Origin: Bosea sp. BIWAKO-01
GTDB lineage: Bacteria; Pseudomonadota; Alphaproteobacteria; Rhizobiales; Beijerinckiaceae
Length of the DNA: 64,000 nucleotides
Assembly: GCF_001748145.1 (NCBI RefSeq)
Contig: NZ_BCQA01000001.1
Span: 1,178,001-1,242,000, forward strand
Direction: 5' to 3'
Positions 45,471 through 56,662 of the stretch are shown here, in pieces. The notes under the pieces are model-generated. The model worked only from the letters and a program-made list of their open reading frames with translations, did not search any database and was not told the DNA's origin. The translations under genes were made by a program, and so were the position numbers. Every line of letters begins with the position of its first letter. The stretch's first letter is position 1.

Positions 45471-45950
45471 ATGGCCAAGCTGGATGAGTTCGATCTCAGA
45501 ATTCTCTCCTGCCTGCAGAGGGACGCCAGCATGCCGCTGGCCGAGCTCGCCGCAGAGGTTGGCCTCTCGGCCACTCCGTGCTGGCGCCGCGTGCAGAAGC
45601 TGGAAGGCAGCGGCCTCATTCGAAAGCGGGTGGCGCTGCTCGACCGGACAAGGCTGGGAGCCGGCGTAACCGTCTTCATCGCGGTCAAGACGAGCCGCCA
45701 CTCGATGGAGTGGCTTGAGCGCTTCCACGCCGCCGTCGCCGACCTGCCCGAGATCGTCGATTTCTATCGGATGAGCGGCGAAATCGATTATCTGCTCAAG
45801 GCCTTCGTGCCCGATATCGCGGCCTATGACGCCCTCTACAAGAAGCTGATTTCACGCGTCGATCTCAACGACGTGACCTCCATGTTCGCAATGGAGGAGC
45901 TCAAGTCGACAACTGCGATCCCGCTAACCTTCGCCAAGGACGGTTCCTGA
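45471..45950 (+). CDS. Lrp/AsnC-family regulator
   Basis: The 159-residue product has the family start LDEFDLRILSCLQRDASMPL with helix-turn-helix ELAAEVGLSATPCWRRVQKL and a RAM ligand domain (about 70-150, with YRMSGEIDYLLKAFVPD). AGGGACC precedes the ATG. Divergence from the cysteine dioxygenase gene suggests that it controls that gene in response to a sulfur amino acid; this is inference. Confidence 0.93.
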   Translation: MAKLDEFDLRILSCLQRDASMPLAELAAEVGLSATPCWRRVQKLEGSGLIRKRVALLDRTRLGAGVTVFIAVKTSRHSMEWLERFHAAVADLPEIVDFYRMSGEIDYLLKAFVPDIAAYDALYKKLISRVDLNDVTSMFAMEELKSTTAIPLTFAKDGS

Positions 45951-46058
45951 GCCCGGAGCAAGCGCCAGCAGCTGTCGCGCGCCAGTCCACCGGTCGCGCC
46001 ATGCTCGGCAACCGCCGGCAGCCCCGGGAGATTCGCGTCCGGATCGGGCTCGGCCCCG

Positions 46059-46502
46059 TCAATGTCCGTGGTGACATTGTGCGTGGTCGGCCAGGGCCTC
46101 GATGATCGCACAGTCGCAAGCCTTGACGCCGCCCGAGCAGGTGGTGGCGATGCGAGCGAGCTCGGTCTCCAGCGAGCGCAGCTTCGCAATCTTGTCGCGG
46201 ACCTCGTCGAGATGGCTGACCGCGATCGCATGGGCTTCATCGCAGGCCATCGCCGGATTGTCGGAGAGGCGGAGCAAGGTCCGGATGCCCTCGACCGGGA
46301 AGCCGAGATCGCGCGCGTGCTTGATGAAGGCGAGCCGCTCGATATGGCGACGTCCGTAGCGGCGCTGATTGCCTTCCGAACGCTCGGGTGGCGGCAGCAG
46401 CCCGACCTGCTCATAATAGCGAATGGTCTCGACCTTGACCCCGGTCCGATCGGAAAGTCCGCCGATCGGAACCACCCGTTCGAGTTTTTTTGCCTCCAGC
46501 AT
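46059..46502 (-). CDS. MerR-family heavy-metal regulator (CadR/ZntR-like)
   Basis: The 147-residue product has the MerR helix-turn-helix (IGGLSDRTGVKVETIRYYEQ VGLLPPPERSEGNQRRYG, in order) and a coiled-coil dimer helix. The metal-binding Cys pattern has one Cys in PAMACDEAH and a C-terminal CSGGVKACDC, plus a QCHHGH tail, as in Cd/Zn/Pb sensors. It is divergent from the Zn/Cd P-type ATPase, and the promoter between them has the MerR form. Confidence 0.92.
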   Translation of the reverse strand: MLEAKKLERVVPIGGLSDRTGVKVETIRYYEQVGLLPPPERSEGNQRRYGRRHIERLAFIKHARDLGFPVEGIRTLLRLSDNPAMACDEAHAIAVSHLDEVRDKIAKLRSLETELARIATTCSGGVKACDCAIIEALADHAQCHHGH

Positions 46503-46512
46503 GATTTCCCTC

Positions 46513-46543
46513 TTGAACCTCTAGTCACTCCAGATTGTACATG
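46513..46543 (+). promoter_or_regulatory. MerR-type promoter and operator of the P-type ATPase gene
   Basis: A -35 element TTGAAC (46513-46518) is followed by an imperfect dyad (CCTCTAGT with ACTCCAGA) and a TGTACATG region at the -10 position, about 18-19 bp downstream. This long spacing with a dyad between the elements is how MerR regulators hold a promoter until metal binds. Confidence 0.65.
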
Positions 46544-46578
46544 GGGTGTCTCACAAGCCCGTCAAGCGGAGACAAGTC

Positions 46579-49311
<2,733 letters not shown>

Positions 49312-49333
49312 TCAAGGGAACGGAAGCCTGCCC

Positions 49334-49963
49334 ATGAGTCCGATGGAGATCGCGAGCTATCTGATGGTCGTAGTCTACGTCATCAGCTTCCTCGCGATGT
49401 CGGCCATCCTGGCGAAGGAAGCCGGGCGGCCGATCTGGCTGTTCGGCAAGGGCTCGGAACCGCAGGGCGTGCCGGCCCTGCTCTTCCGGATCGCCTTCAT
49501 CGGCGGCGTCCTCTGGCCCCTCGGCCTGGCGATCTTCGGCAACCCGATCAAGGCCGACCCGTTGGCAATCTGGCTCGACGGTCCCTGGTTCGACGTGTTC
49601 GGCCATCTTCTCGTTGTCGTCGGCGCCTGCATCGCCATCATCTCGCAGCGTTTCATGGGCGCCTCCTGGCGCATCGGAGCGGCTGAGGGCGAGCTTGGTC
49701 CCATCGTCGATGGCGGTCCCTTCGCGATCTCGCGCAATCCGGTCTTCGTCGGCCAGGCCGTCCTGTTCACCGGCCTCTTCATCGTGCTGCCCAATCTGAT
49801 CCAGATCGCTTTGACACTGGCGCTCTTCGCGGCGATCGCCCTTCAGGTCAGGATCGAGGAGCGCGTTCTGGCAGCCTCGCTCGGCGAACCCTATCGCGAT
49901 TATCAGCGCCGCGTCCGGCGTTGGATCGGGACCAGGCGCCCGCGCACCGCCCCTGCGCGGTAG
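49334..49963 (+). CDS. isoprenylcysteine methyltransferase-like membrane protein
   Basis: The 209-residue protein has about five hydrophobic helices and the family's C-terminal motif: GPFAISRNPVFVGQAVLFTG, then RIEERVLAASLGEPYRDYQRRVRRW. Bacterial members are integral membrane SAM-dependent methyltransferases of unknown substrate, and they are often found beside metal pumps. It starts 22 nt after the P-type ATPase gene, so it should be induced with it. ATG at 49334 is preferred to the earlier frame start, which overlaps the pump. Confidence 0.85.
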   Translation: MSPMEIASYLMVVVYVISFLAMSAILAKEAGRPIWLFGKGSEPQGVPALLFRIAFIGGVLWPLGLAIFGNPIKADPLAIWLDGPWFDVFGHLLVVVGACIAIISQRFMGASWRIGAAEGELGPIVDGGPFAISRNPVFVGQAVLFTGLFIVLPNLIQIALTLALFAAIALQVRIEERVLAASLGEPYRDYQRRVRRWIGTRRPRTAPAR

Positions 49964-50122
49964 GCTTTCATTCACCATCCCAACGCTTCCGCCGCTGCAC
50001 GCATGACGGGCAACGTTGCCGTAATCTTCGCCCGCAATTTGCGCGGTGTTCGACTGATCCGATCCACGGATTCGGGAGCAAGGAGACGCGGCGAGGCCCC
50101 CGGCTGCCGCGAGGAGTTATCG

Positions 50123-50767
50123 ATGCATCGTTCAATCCCGATCATGAGCCTCTGCCTGCTGGCAGTGCTTGCGGTCCCAGCGGCTGCGGCGGATCGCCCG
50201 GTGCCGCGCACCCAGCAATGGCCGACCCACACCCAGCCGCTTCGCTATAATTGGAACGGCGTCTATGCCGGTATTCACGCTGGCGGCGCATTCGACCGGT
50301 TCACAGGAGTGACCAAGAAGAGCCGCAACGAGATGCTGCTCGGCGGCCAGCTCGGCTACAACGTCCAGACCGGCAGCATGGTCTATGGTCTCGAGGGCGA
50401 TATCTCGATGAACGGCTTCGGCAAGGGTTCGTCGCGCTACGCCGTCGGCACCAGCGCCGACACGCGCTATGTCGGAACCGTCAAGGCCCGCGCCGGCGTC
50501 GCCTTCGACCGCGTTCTCGTCTATGGCACCGGCGGTCTTGCCTATGGCAACATCAAGGCGACGAATAACGGCCTCTCGAAGACGAAGAGCAAGGTCGGCT
50601 ATGTCGTCGGCGGCGGCGTCGAGTACGGCGTCACCGAGAACCTGTCGGCGAAGGTCGAGTACAACTACGCCTCGCTTGGCAAGCAGAACTTCCAGTTCGG
50701 CTCGGCCCGCACCAAGGTCGGTGTCAACGAGCATCTGGTCAAAGCCGGTGTGAACTACCGGTTCTGA
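50123..50767 (+). CDS. outer membrane beta-barrel protein (Omp25/31-like)
   Basis: The 214-residue product has a signal peptide (IMSLCLLAVLAVPAAAA), then WNGVYAGIHAGGAFDRF, the first-strand signature of rhizobial Omp25/31-type barrels. It has alternating strands (GGVEYGVTENLSAKVEYNY) and a C-terminal NYRF ending in Phe. An eight-stranded barrel is expected. ATG at 50123 has GAGGAG upstream. A hairpin follows the stop. Its role is probably structural. Confidence 0.9.
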   Translation: MHRSIPIMSLCLLAVLAVPAAAADRPVPRTQQWPTHTQPLRYNWNGVYAGIHAGGAFDRFTGVTKKSRNEMLLGGQLGYNVQTGSMVYGLEGDISMNGFGKGSSRYAVGTSADTRYVGTVKARAGVAFDRVLVYGTGGLAYGNIKATNNGLSKTKSKVGYVVGGGVEYGVTENLSAKVEYNYASLGKQNFQFGSARTKVGVNEHLVKAGVNYRF

Positions 50768-50780
50768 CCTGCAGCAATAT

Positions 50781-50800
50781 CCGGAGCCCGGTCGCTCCGG
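50781..50800 (+). terminator. hairpin after the barrel gene
   Basis: CCGGAGC-CCGGTC-GCTCCGG is a perfect 7-bp stem with a 6-nt loop, 13 nt after the stop at 50767. It has no long T-run, but its position suits termination. Confidence 0.55.
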
Positions 50801-50919
50801 GCCCGAATAACCTACGGCCCAGAGGCCGTTCACGAGCATGGATGGGTCGTGATGCGTTTGAAGAGCTGCCCCGAGCTTTTCTGCAGCGCGTTCCAGCCAT
50901 GGCCTACGGCAGGAACGAC

Positions 50920-51603
50920 ATGCGCGCTCTGATTGTCGAAGACGAACCGGAGCTGATGTCGTTCCTGTCGTCCCTCCTGCTTGGTGCAGGTTTCATTGTC
51001 GACCGCACCAGCAGTGTCGAAGCGGCGCTAGCCGCCCTCAAAACGGCGCCCTTCGACATCGCCGTCGTCGACCGGCGTCTGCCGGACGGCGACGGCCTGT
51101 CGATCGTCAAGGCGATGAAGACGGTGGAACCCCGCCCCGCCTTCCTGATCCTGACCGCGCGAGATGCGAAATCCGATGTGATCGACGGCCTCAATGGCGG
51201 CGCGGACGACTACCTGGTCAAGCCCTTCGAACCGGGCGAGCTGATAGCCCGCATCAGGGTCATTGCGCGGCGCCGCTATCCCGGCCGCTCGCTGGTGATC
51301 TCGGCGGGCAATCTCTCGATCGACATCGAGGGGCGCAACGCCTCGGTCTTGGCCGTTCCCCTCGACCTGCGACGGCGCGAGGCGCTGATCCTGGAAGCGC
51401 TGGTCCAGCGCGCCGGGCGTGTCGTCACCCGCAACGTCCTGATCGAAGCGGTCTATGGCTTCGATGACCTGATCGAGTCCAACACGCTCGAAGCCCAGAT
51501 CTCGCGGCTGCGCCGCAAGCTCAAGGAAGCTGCCGCGAATGTCGAGATCTCGTCGCTGCGCGGCATCGGCTACATCCTGAGGAAGTCCGAACAGCCCGTG
51601 TGA
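50920..51603 (+). CDS. OmpR/PhoB-family response regulator
   Basis: The 227-residue product has a receiver domain (RALIVEDEPELMSFLSSLL, phospho-acceptor Asp in VVDRRLPDGDG, Lys in YLVKPFEPGEL) and an OmpR-type winged helix (RRREALILEALVQRAGRVV ... SNTLEAQISRLRRKL ... GIGYIL). ATG at 50920 has AGGAA upstream; the frame start at 50842 adds unrelated sequence. The probable partner kinase is the convergent gene at 51747. Confidence 0.93.
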   Translation: MRALIVEDEPELMSFLSSLLLGAGFIVDRTSSVEAALAALKTAPFDIAVVDRRLPDGDGLSIVKAMKTVEPRPAFLILTARDAKSDVIDGLNGGADDYLVKPFEPGELIARIRVIARRRYPGRSLVISAGNLSIDIEGRNASVLAVPLDLRRREALILEALVQRAGRVVTRNVLIEAVYGFDDLIESNTLEAQISRLRRKLKEAAANVEISSLRGIGYILRKSEQPV

Positions 51604-51746
51604 GGCCGCAGGGCTCGCTCCCTGTCACCAATCGGCCCGGATCATCAGTCCGGATATCGTATCGGGTCTGATGATCTGGCCGTCTGTGCTTGCATCGGCT
51701 TTCCCGGAAATCCGCATTCCCCGTTTCGGGCCGCTGCGTTTGCCGG

Positions 51747-53117
51747 TCATTCTCCTTCAGAGAACAGCAGGCGGATGGTCGTGCCGCCGCCGCGCGTCGC
51801 CAGGACGGTCAATGTCCCGCGATGTGCGGTCATGATGTCACGCACGATGGTGAGGCCGAGCCCCGCTCCGGTCGAGCGCGGCGACATGCGGTTGAACGCC
51901 TCCGTCACTTCCGAGCGCTGGGTCGCAGCGATGCCGATCCCGTCATCCGCCACCTCCAGCACGACGCCATCGATGACCCGCACGATGATGCTGGATTTCG
52001 CCTGGGCATGACGAAGCGCGTTATCGATCAGATTGGCCACAGCGGCGCGAACGGTGGCTTCGTTGGCCATGATCGTTCGCGTGTCGTCACCCTCCTCCTC
52101 GAGCGCCACGTCGATCGCGTTCTGCAGGATCAGCGGCGCGAGATCGACGAGCACGTCACGGGCCACGCTGTTGAGCTGAACCGGCTCGAACGGCAGATCG
52201 GTGCTGTGCAGCCGGGCGAGCTGCAGCATCGACGAGACGATTGTCGTCAGCCGGTTCACATCGGTCGCCAATGCGGTGCGCACGATGTCATCGGAGACAG
52301 TGTCGATCTTGGTCCGCATGACGGCGAGCGGCGTACGCAATTCGTGAGCGACGTTGTTCATGAAGCGCCGTTGCACGTCCATGTTGCTGGCGATCTGGTC
52401 GAGCGCTGAGTTCAGCGCCGTCGTCAGCGGCATCAGCTCGACCGGCGTTTCCTGTGTCGGCAGCAAGCCTCGCGGCGCCCTGGGATCGATGCTGGCCGCG
52501 GCTTCGGCCGCACGCCGCAGCCGCGCGGTGATATAGGAAACCGACATGGCGATCGCAGAGGCGATGATGACCCCGAAGATGAACGAGATGACCAGCGCCG
52601 GAATCGCGATGGCCCGCAGGAAATAAGCAAGAATCAGGTCCCATCCCGGACGCCCGCCGCCCGTCGCGACGATGACGCGGCTGCCTTCCATCTCGATGAT
52701 GTCGAAGGCCAGGCCATTGTCGCCGCCGCCGCCGACCCGCATCTGCGCAGCAATCGTCGGTCCATCGAGCCTGACATCGATCGGAAGGCTCGGCCGCAAT
52801 TCTGGGGCATACTCGACAACGGACCGTCCGTCGGAAACCAGATACCAGAGTCTGGGGCTGGCGCTCTCGATCGTGACCAAGGTCGGCGTCTTCTCCACCC
52901 GCAACCCGTCAGCCGCAGTCTGACGCACGCCTTGCCGAATAATCTCGGAGGTCACATCGTTGCGTAGCGCCCCAGGATCCTCGGTAATGAAAGTGAAGGC
53001 CAGCACTGCAGCGATGACCGCCGCGAAGAGGGCGAAGCCGAGCAGCGTCAGCCGGATCGTCAAGGCGCGTGAGAGCGAGGTCACCGGCAGCCCCCGGAGC
53101 GAAGATTTGCCGCGCAC
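51747..53117 (-). CDS. sensor histidine kinase
   Basis: The 456-residue kinase has membrane helices near 17-45 and 165-195 framing a periplasmic domain of about 120 residues, a HAMP linker, the H-box NNVAHELRTPLAVMRTKID, and ATP boxes NLIDNALRHA, DDGIGIA and GAGLGLTIV. It is convergent with the OmpR-type regulator gene 143 bp away; the two are probably partners although they lie tail to tail. The signal is unknown. Confidence 0.92.
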   Translation of the reverse strand: MRGKSSLRGLPVTSLSRALTIRLTLLGFALFAAVIAAVLAFTFITEDPGALRNDVTSEIIRQGVRQTAADGLRVEKTPTLVTIESASPRLWYLVSDGRSVVEYAPELRPSLPIDVRLDGPTIAAQMRVGGGGDNGLAFDIIEMEGSRVIVATGGGRPGWDLILAYFLRAIAIPALVISFIFGVIIASAIAMSVSYITARLRRAAEAAASIDPRAPRGLLPTQETPVELMPLTTALNSALDQIASNMDVQRRFMNNVAHELRTPLAVMRTKIDTVSDDIVRTALATDVNRLTTIVSSMLQLARLHSTDLPFEPVQLNSVARDVLVDLAPLILQNAIDVALEEEGDDTRTIMANEATVRAAVANLIDNALRHAQAKSSIIVRVIDGVVLEVADDGIGIAATQRSEVTEAFNRMSPRSTGAGLGLTIVRDIMTAHRGTLTVLATRGGGTTIRLLFSEGE

Positions 53118-53303
53118 GCATCGGACAGCGCCCGATTGCGCTGGAGCGTCAGGCGCTTCACTGTCGTGGTGCTCGTCGAGCTATGAATCGTCACGGAGCC
53201 TCTGTGCGGTTATGGCTTGCGAATCCGGGGACCGCGCCCGCAGCCCATGTCCATGGACTGCATCCCCATCTTCGTTCAACCCTCCCTCGAGTCTGCTTGT
53301 CTC

Positions 53304-53969
53304 ATGAGTGCGCACAGAGCCAGATCGGGAGAGCTGCGCTTGCGCATTGCCTTGGCCGCCATGCTCGCGCTGCTGTTCTGCCTGACGCAGGGCGCCCAGG
53401 CCGAGGAGACGATCAGACCGGGTCAACTGCCGACCGCTCCGGGGCGCGACATTCTGGGCCTCGTCGAACGGGCGTTCGACACCGCTTCCAAGACGGTCAG
53501 TATCCCCGTGGAGCGCTCCCTTTCGCTCTTCGGAGAGCCGAACGCCTATATTGTCGGCGGAGAGGTCAGTGGCTCCTTCGTCGTTGGCGGCCGACACGGT
53601 GTCGGTGAGCTCCGCTTCGCCGACGGCATGCCCTCCCCGGTGACATGGTCGGCCCTCTCCGTCGGGATCGGGCTCGGAGCCGATTACGGGCGGGTGATCA
53701 TGCTGGTCTACGGCCTCGACCGACATGAAGACGTCTTCGGGGTCTATGCCAGCCTCGGCGGCGGCGCGCATTTTGTGGCCGGCGCCAATGCGATGGTCCT
53801 CGCCTCCGACAGGGCCCGGATCGTGCTGATCTCCTCCGGGCTCGGCCTGCGATTGTCGGGGGAACTCAGCCGCATCCGCATCGAGCCTGCGAATGATCGC
53901 GGCGTCCTGCGCCCTCCTGCGAACATCTGCGCCAACCCGGCCGATTGCGCACCACCGGGCCGACGCTAA
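53304..53969 (+). CDS. DUF1134 (EipA-like) envelope protein
   Basis: The 221-residue product has a signal peptide (AAMLALLFCLTQGAQA) and the DUF1134 core: FGEPNAYIVGGEVSGSFVVG, SVGIGLGADYGRVIMLVYGL and HFVAGANAMVLASD, ending ISSGLGLRLSGELSRI. In Brucella the family member EipA is a periplasmic protein needed for envelope integrity, so a similar role is likely. ATG at 53304 is chosen because it puts the signal peptide near the N-terminus. It is divergent from the sensor kinase. Confidence 0.85.
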   Translation: MSAHRARSGELRLRIALAAMLALLFCLTQGAQAEETIRPGQLPTAPGRDILGLVERAFDTASKTVSIPVERSLSLFGEPNAYIVGGEVSGSFVVGGRHGVGELRFADGMPSPVTWSALSVGIGLGADYGRVIMLVYGLDRHEDVFGVYASLGGGAHFVAGANAMVLASDRARIVLISSGLGLRLSGELSRIRIEPANDRGVLRPPANICANPADCAPPGRR

Positions 53970-54009
53970 GAGGAAGACAAGCACGGTCGGACCGAACGCC
54001 TCGCGCGCG

Positions 54010-54708
54010 TCAGGCGCGATGCCCGAGATGCTGATGCGCCATCGCATGCAACTCGTCGAGCCGGGCGGTGATCTCCAACGCCGTCAGGTTGATCTCGCGC
54101 TCGTCGGCGCATTCGCGAACATAGAGCGGCTCGGACCAGACAACGCAACCCCGTCCGAACGGCAAGGCGATGCTGGCCTTGTCCCAATTGTCGAGATCGA
54201 CGCGTGCCGTCGTCACTGCGGCGAAGAGATAGATCGGGCGGCCCGACGCCCGCGCCAACTGAATGGCGCCCCTGCCCGCAACCCGCGAAACCTTCGGCAC
54301 ATCGGCCGTCAGCAGCACGCTGGTGTCACCGCGCAACGCGTCGCGCATCTCGATGAAGGCTGGAACGCCGCGCTTGGCCTGAACTTTTCGCCGGCTTTGC
54401 GTGCCAGACCCTCGAATCACGCGGTAGCCGGCGCGCTCCATGGCGGAGGCAACGACGGAGCCGTCGAAATGGAGCGAGGCCAGCACGGCGGTCTTCGGCG
54501 CCCCATCCAGGGCGACGAGGCTCAGCATCTGCTGGCCATGCCAGGTCATGGCGATGAACGGTTCGCGGCTCCGCTCCCAGGGCCGCGCTCCGGGGATCAC
54601 CGGCTTGAAGCGCGTGGTTTGCGCCACGAGGTTCAGATACGCATGCAGCGCGCGACCCGCGAGGGCCGCGGATCGTTCTTCCCTGAGATGCATCGCCCCA
54701 ATCTCCAC
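54010..54708 (-). CDS. DUF374 lysophospholipid acyltransferase-like protein
   Basis: The 232-residue product has the DUF374 motifs: AMTWHGQQMLSL with the catalytic His region, ASLHFDGSVVASAMERAGY, VIRGSGTQSRR, and LLTADVPKVSRVAGRG followed by ARASGRPIYLFA. Family members are membrane-associated acyltransferases thought to act on lipid or lipid A precursors. It is convergent with the DUF1134 gene and divergent from the FAD-DCC gene. Confidence 0.8.
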   Translation of the reverse strand: MEIGAMHLREERSAALAGRALHAYLNLVAQTTRFKPVIPGARPWERSREPFIAMTWHGQQMLSLVALDGAPKTAVLASLHFDGSVVASAMERAGYRVIRGSGTQSRRKVQAKRGVPAFIEMRDALRGDTSVLLTADVPKVSRVAGRGAIQLARASGRPIYLFAAVTTARVDLDNWDKASIALPFGRGCVVWSEPLYVRECADEREINLTALEITARLDELHAMAHQHLGHRA

Positions 54709-54863
54709 GGTGAATCACCGGAAGTGGTCGGCGCGTTGGCTTGCTGGAACATTGCACGGGCAGGTTGCGGGCCCCAAATGGCGAAAGGAGCGGCATGCCC
54801 CGTTGCCGGGGGCGCTCGCCCTGCCTATCCTGCCAAGGGTCAGTTTCCTCCAAGTCGGGTTTC

Positions 54864-56504
54864 ATGCCAGCCAAGGATATCGCGATAGCGGGATGCGGCC
54901 CGGCAGGGCTGGCGGCCGCACTGATGCTGCATCGCGACGGACATCGGGTCAGGCTGTTCGAGCGCTTCGAGACACCTCGTCCCGTCGGGTCCGGTCTGAT
55001 GATCCAGCCGACCGGTCTCGCCGTCCTCCGGGAATTGAAGCTCGCCGAAGCCACCCTCGCGGCGGGGGCCAGGATCGACCGGCTCTTCGGGCGCGCCGAA
55101 CCGTCGCAGCACATCGTGCTCGACGTGCGCTACGCGGCACTTGGACAGGATGCCGGCCATGGCATCGGCATTCATCGCGCTGCGCTGTTCGACATCCTGC
55201 ATGATGCCGCACGAGAAGCCGGAATTGCGGTCGAGGGAGGCCGCAGCGTGGCCTCAAGCGAAATCGTCGGGGCGAACAGGCGCGCGCTCATCTTTGCCGA
55301 CGGCACACGGACGGAGCCCTTCGACCTTATCGTGGATGCCCTTGGCACGATGAGCCCGCTCGCGCGCCATCAGGGCCGGCCGCTGGCCTATGGCGCGCTC
55401 TGGGCCAGTCTCGATTGGCCACACAGTGCGGGCTTCGACATGGCGACGCTGGAACAGCGCTATATCCGCGCGAGCACGATGGTCGGGGTCCTGCCCATCG
55501 GCCGGCTGGCCCAAGGGCCCACCGCAAAGGCAGCCTTCTTCTGGTCGCTGCGCTGCGACGGTCTCTCGGACTGGCAGCGCTCCGGACTTGCGGCATGGAA
55601 GGCGGACGTCCTCAAGCTGTGGCCGGCAACTGCGCCCCTGCTCGCGCAGATCGAAACGCCGGATCAACTGACTTTCGCACGCTATGCCCACAGGACCACG
55701 CCCGTCCCGACGGAGCCTGGCCTGATCCATATCGGCGATTCCTGGCATTCGACGAGCCCGCAGCTCGGTCAGGGAGCCAATATGGCGCTACTCGACGCCT
55801 TCGCGCTCGCAAAGGCCCTGCGCGACGGGAACGAGGCGACGACCGCGCCAGGCCTCGCCATCGCCGCGCGCCGGCGACATGTCTGGCTCTATCAGACCAT
55901 GAGCGCGCTGTTCACCCCGGTCTATCAATCCGACAGCCGGGTCCTGCCTCTGCTGCGCGATCGGATCGCCGGGCCGCTGGCCCGGATCTGGCCGGCGCCT
56001 GCCATCCTGGCGGCGATGGTCAGCGGTTTGATCGGCGCTCCCCTGAAACGGCTCGGCCTGCGTGCCCCGGCAGCCGTCCGGCTGGGCGACGCAATCGAGG
56101 CGCAGACCCGGGGCCGGCGCCTGATCGTGTTTGACGGTGAATGCGTGATGTGCTCGCGACAGGCACAATTCGTCATGCGCCATGACCATGAACGCCGCTT
56201 CACGCTCACCACCGCGCAAGGGCCCCTTGGCCAGGAACTCTATCATCGCCTCGGGTTCCCCCGGCAGGACTTCAAGACGATGCTGCTGGTCGAGGACGGC
56301 CGTGTCTTGAGCCAGTCGGACGCCGTCATCGCCATCGCGGCAAAGCTGGGCTGGCCCTGGCGCATCGCAGTGGCGGCACGTGTCATTCCACGCCCACTGC
56401 GCGACCGGCTCTATCGCCTGGTTGCCCGTAATCGCTACCGCTGGTTCGGCCGACGCGAAACCTGCTGGCGCCCCACTCCGGACATGGCGGACCGTATCCT
56501 GTGA
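54864..56504 (+). CDS. FAD-dependent monooxygenase fused to a DCC (DUF393) domain
   Basis: Residues about 1-390 form a PHBH-type flavin monooxygenase: dinucleotide motif IAIAGCGPAGLAAALML, and GDSWHSTSPQLGQGANMAL for FAD. Residues about 415-545 form a DCC-type thiol-disulfide domain starting IVFDGECVMCSRQAQFVM, with the Cys-x-x-Cys and a C-terminal CWRPTP. DCC proteins are normally separate chains. The start is ATG at 54864 (MPAKDIAIAGCG). The stop overlaps the GTG of a truncated reading frame (56501). The substrate is unknown. Confidence 0.85.
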   Translation: MPAKDIAIAGCGPAGLAAALMLHRDGHRVRLFERFETPRPVGSGLMIQPTGLAVLRELKLAEATLAAGARIDRLFGRAEPSQHIVLDVRYAALGQDAGHGIGIHRAALFDILHDAAREAGIAVEGGRSVASSEIVGANRRALIFADGTRTEPFDLIVDALGTMSPLARHQGRPLAYGALWASLDWPHSAGFDMATLEQRYIRASTMVGVLPIGRLAQGPTAKAAFFWSLRCDGLSDWQRSGLAAWKADVLKLWPATAPLLAQIETPDQLTFARYAHRTTPVPTEPGLIHIGDSWHSTSPQLGQGANMALLDAFALAKALRDGNEATTAPGLAIAARRRHVWLYQTMSALFTPVYQSDSRVLPLLRDRIAGPLARIWPAPAILAAMVSGLIGAPLKRLGLRAPAAVRLGDAIEAQTRGRRLIVFDGECVMCSRQAQFVMRHDHERRFTLTTAQGPLGQELYHRLGFPRQDFKTMLLVEDGRVLSQSDAVIAIAAKLGWPWRIAVAARVIPRPLRDRLYRLVARNRYRWFGRRETCWRPTPDMADRIL

Positions 56505-56563
56505 AGGCTCTGCTGCTCGGCGGCTATGGCGGCTTCGGAGCCCGCATCGCCCGGCGCCTGACC
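56501..56563 (+). pseudogene. truncated N-terminus of a NAD(P)-binding (saccharopine dehydrogenase-like) gene
   Basis: GTG at 56501 overlaps the FAD-DCC stop (GTGA) and opens VKALLLGGYGGFGARIARRL, a clear start of a Rossmann-fold protein. After about 21 codons the frame turns into sequence without any fold and then runs antisense into the RND pump gene. An intact copy would be expected here as the next gene of the operon, so most of it appears to have been deleted. Confidence 0.6.
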
Positions 56564-56583
56564 CTGTCGGAACTTCGCAGCAG

Positions 56584-56610
56584 AACGCGCCGGACCGAGC
56601 CCGGCGCGTT
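56584..56610. terminator. strong hairpin at the end of the FAD-DCC unit
   Basis: AACGCGCCGG and CCGGCGCGTT form a perfect 10-bp stem with a 7-nt loop. It lies between the truncated gene remnant and the convergent RND pump gene and may stop both transcripts. Confidence 0.6.
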
Positions 56611-56662
56611 CTGGCTGGATGAGGTCGTCAGGCTGCGCACCGCGGCAGCAGCCTGGGTTCGG

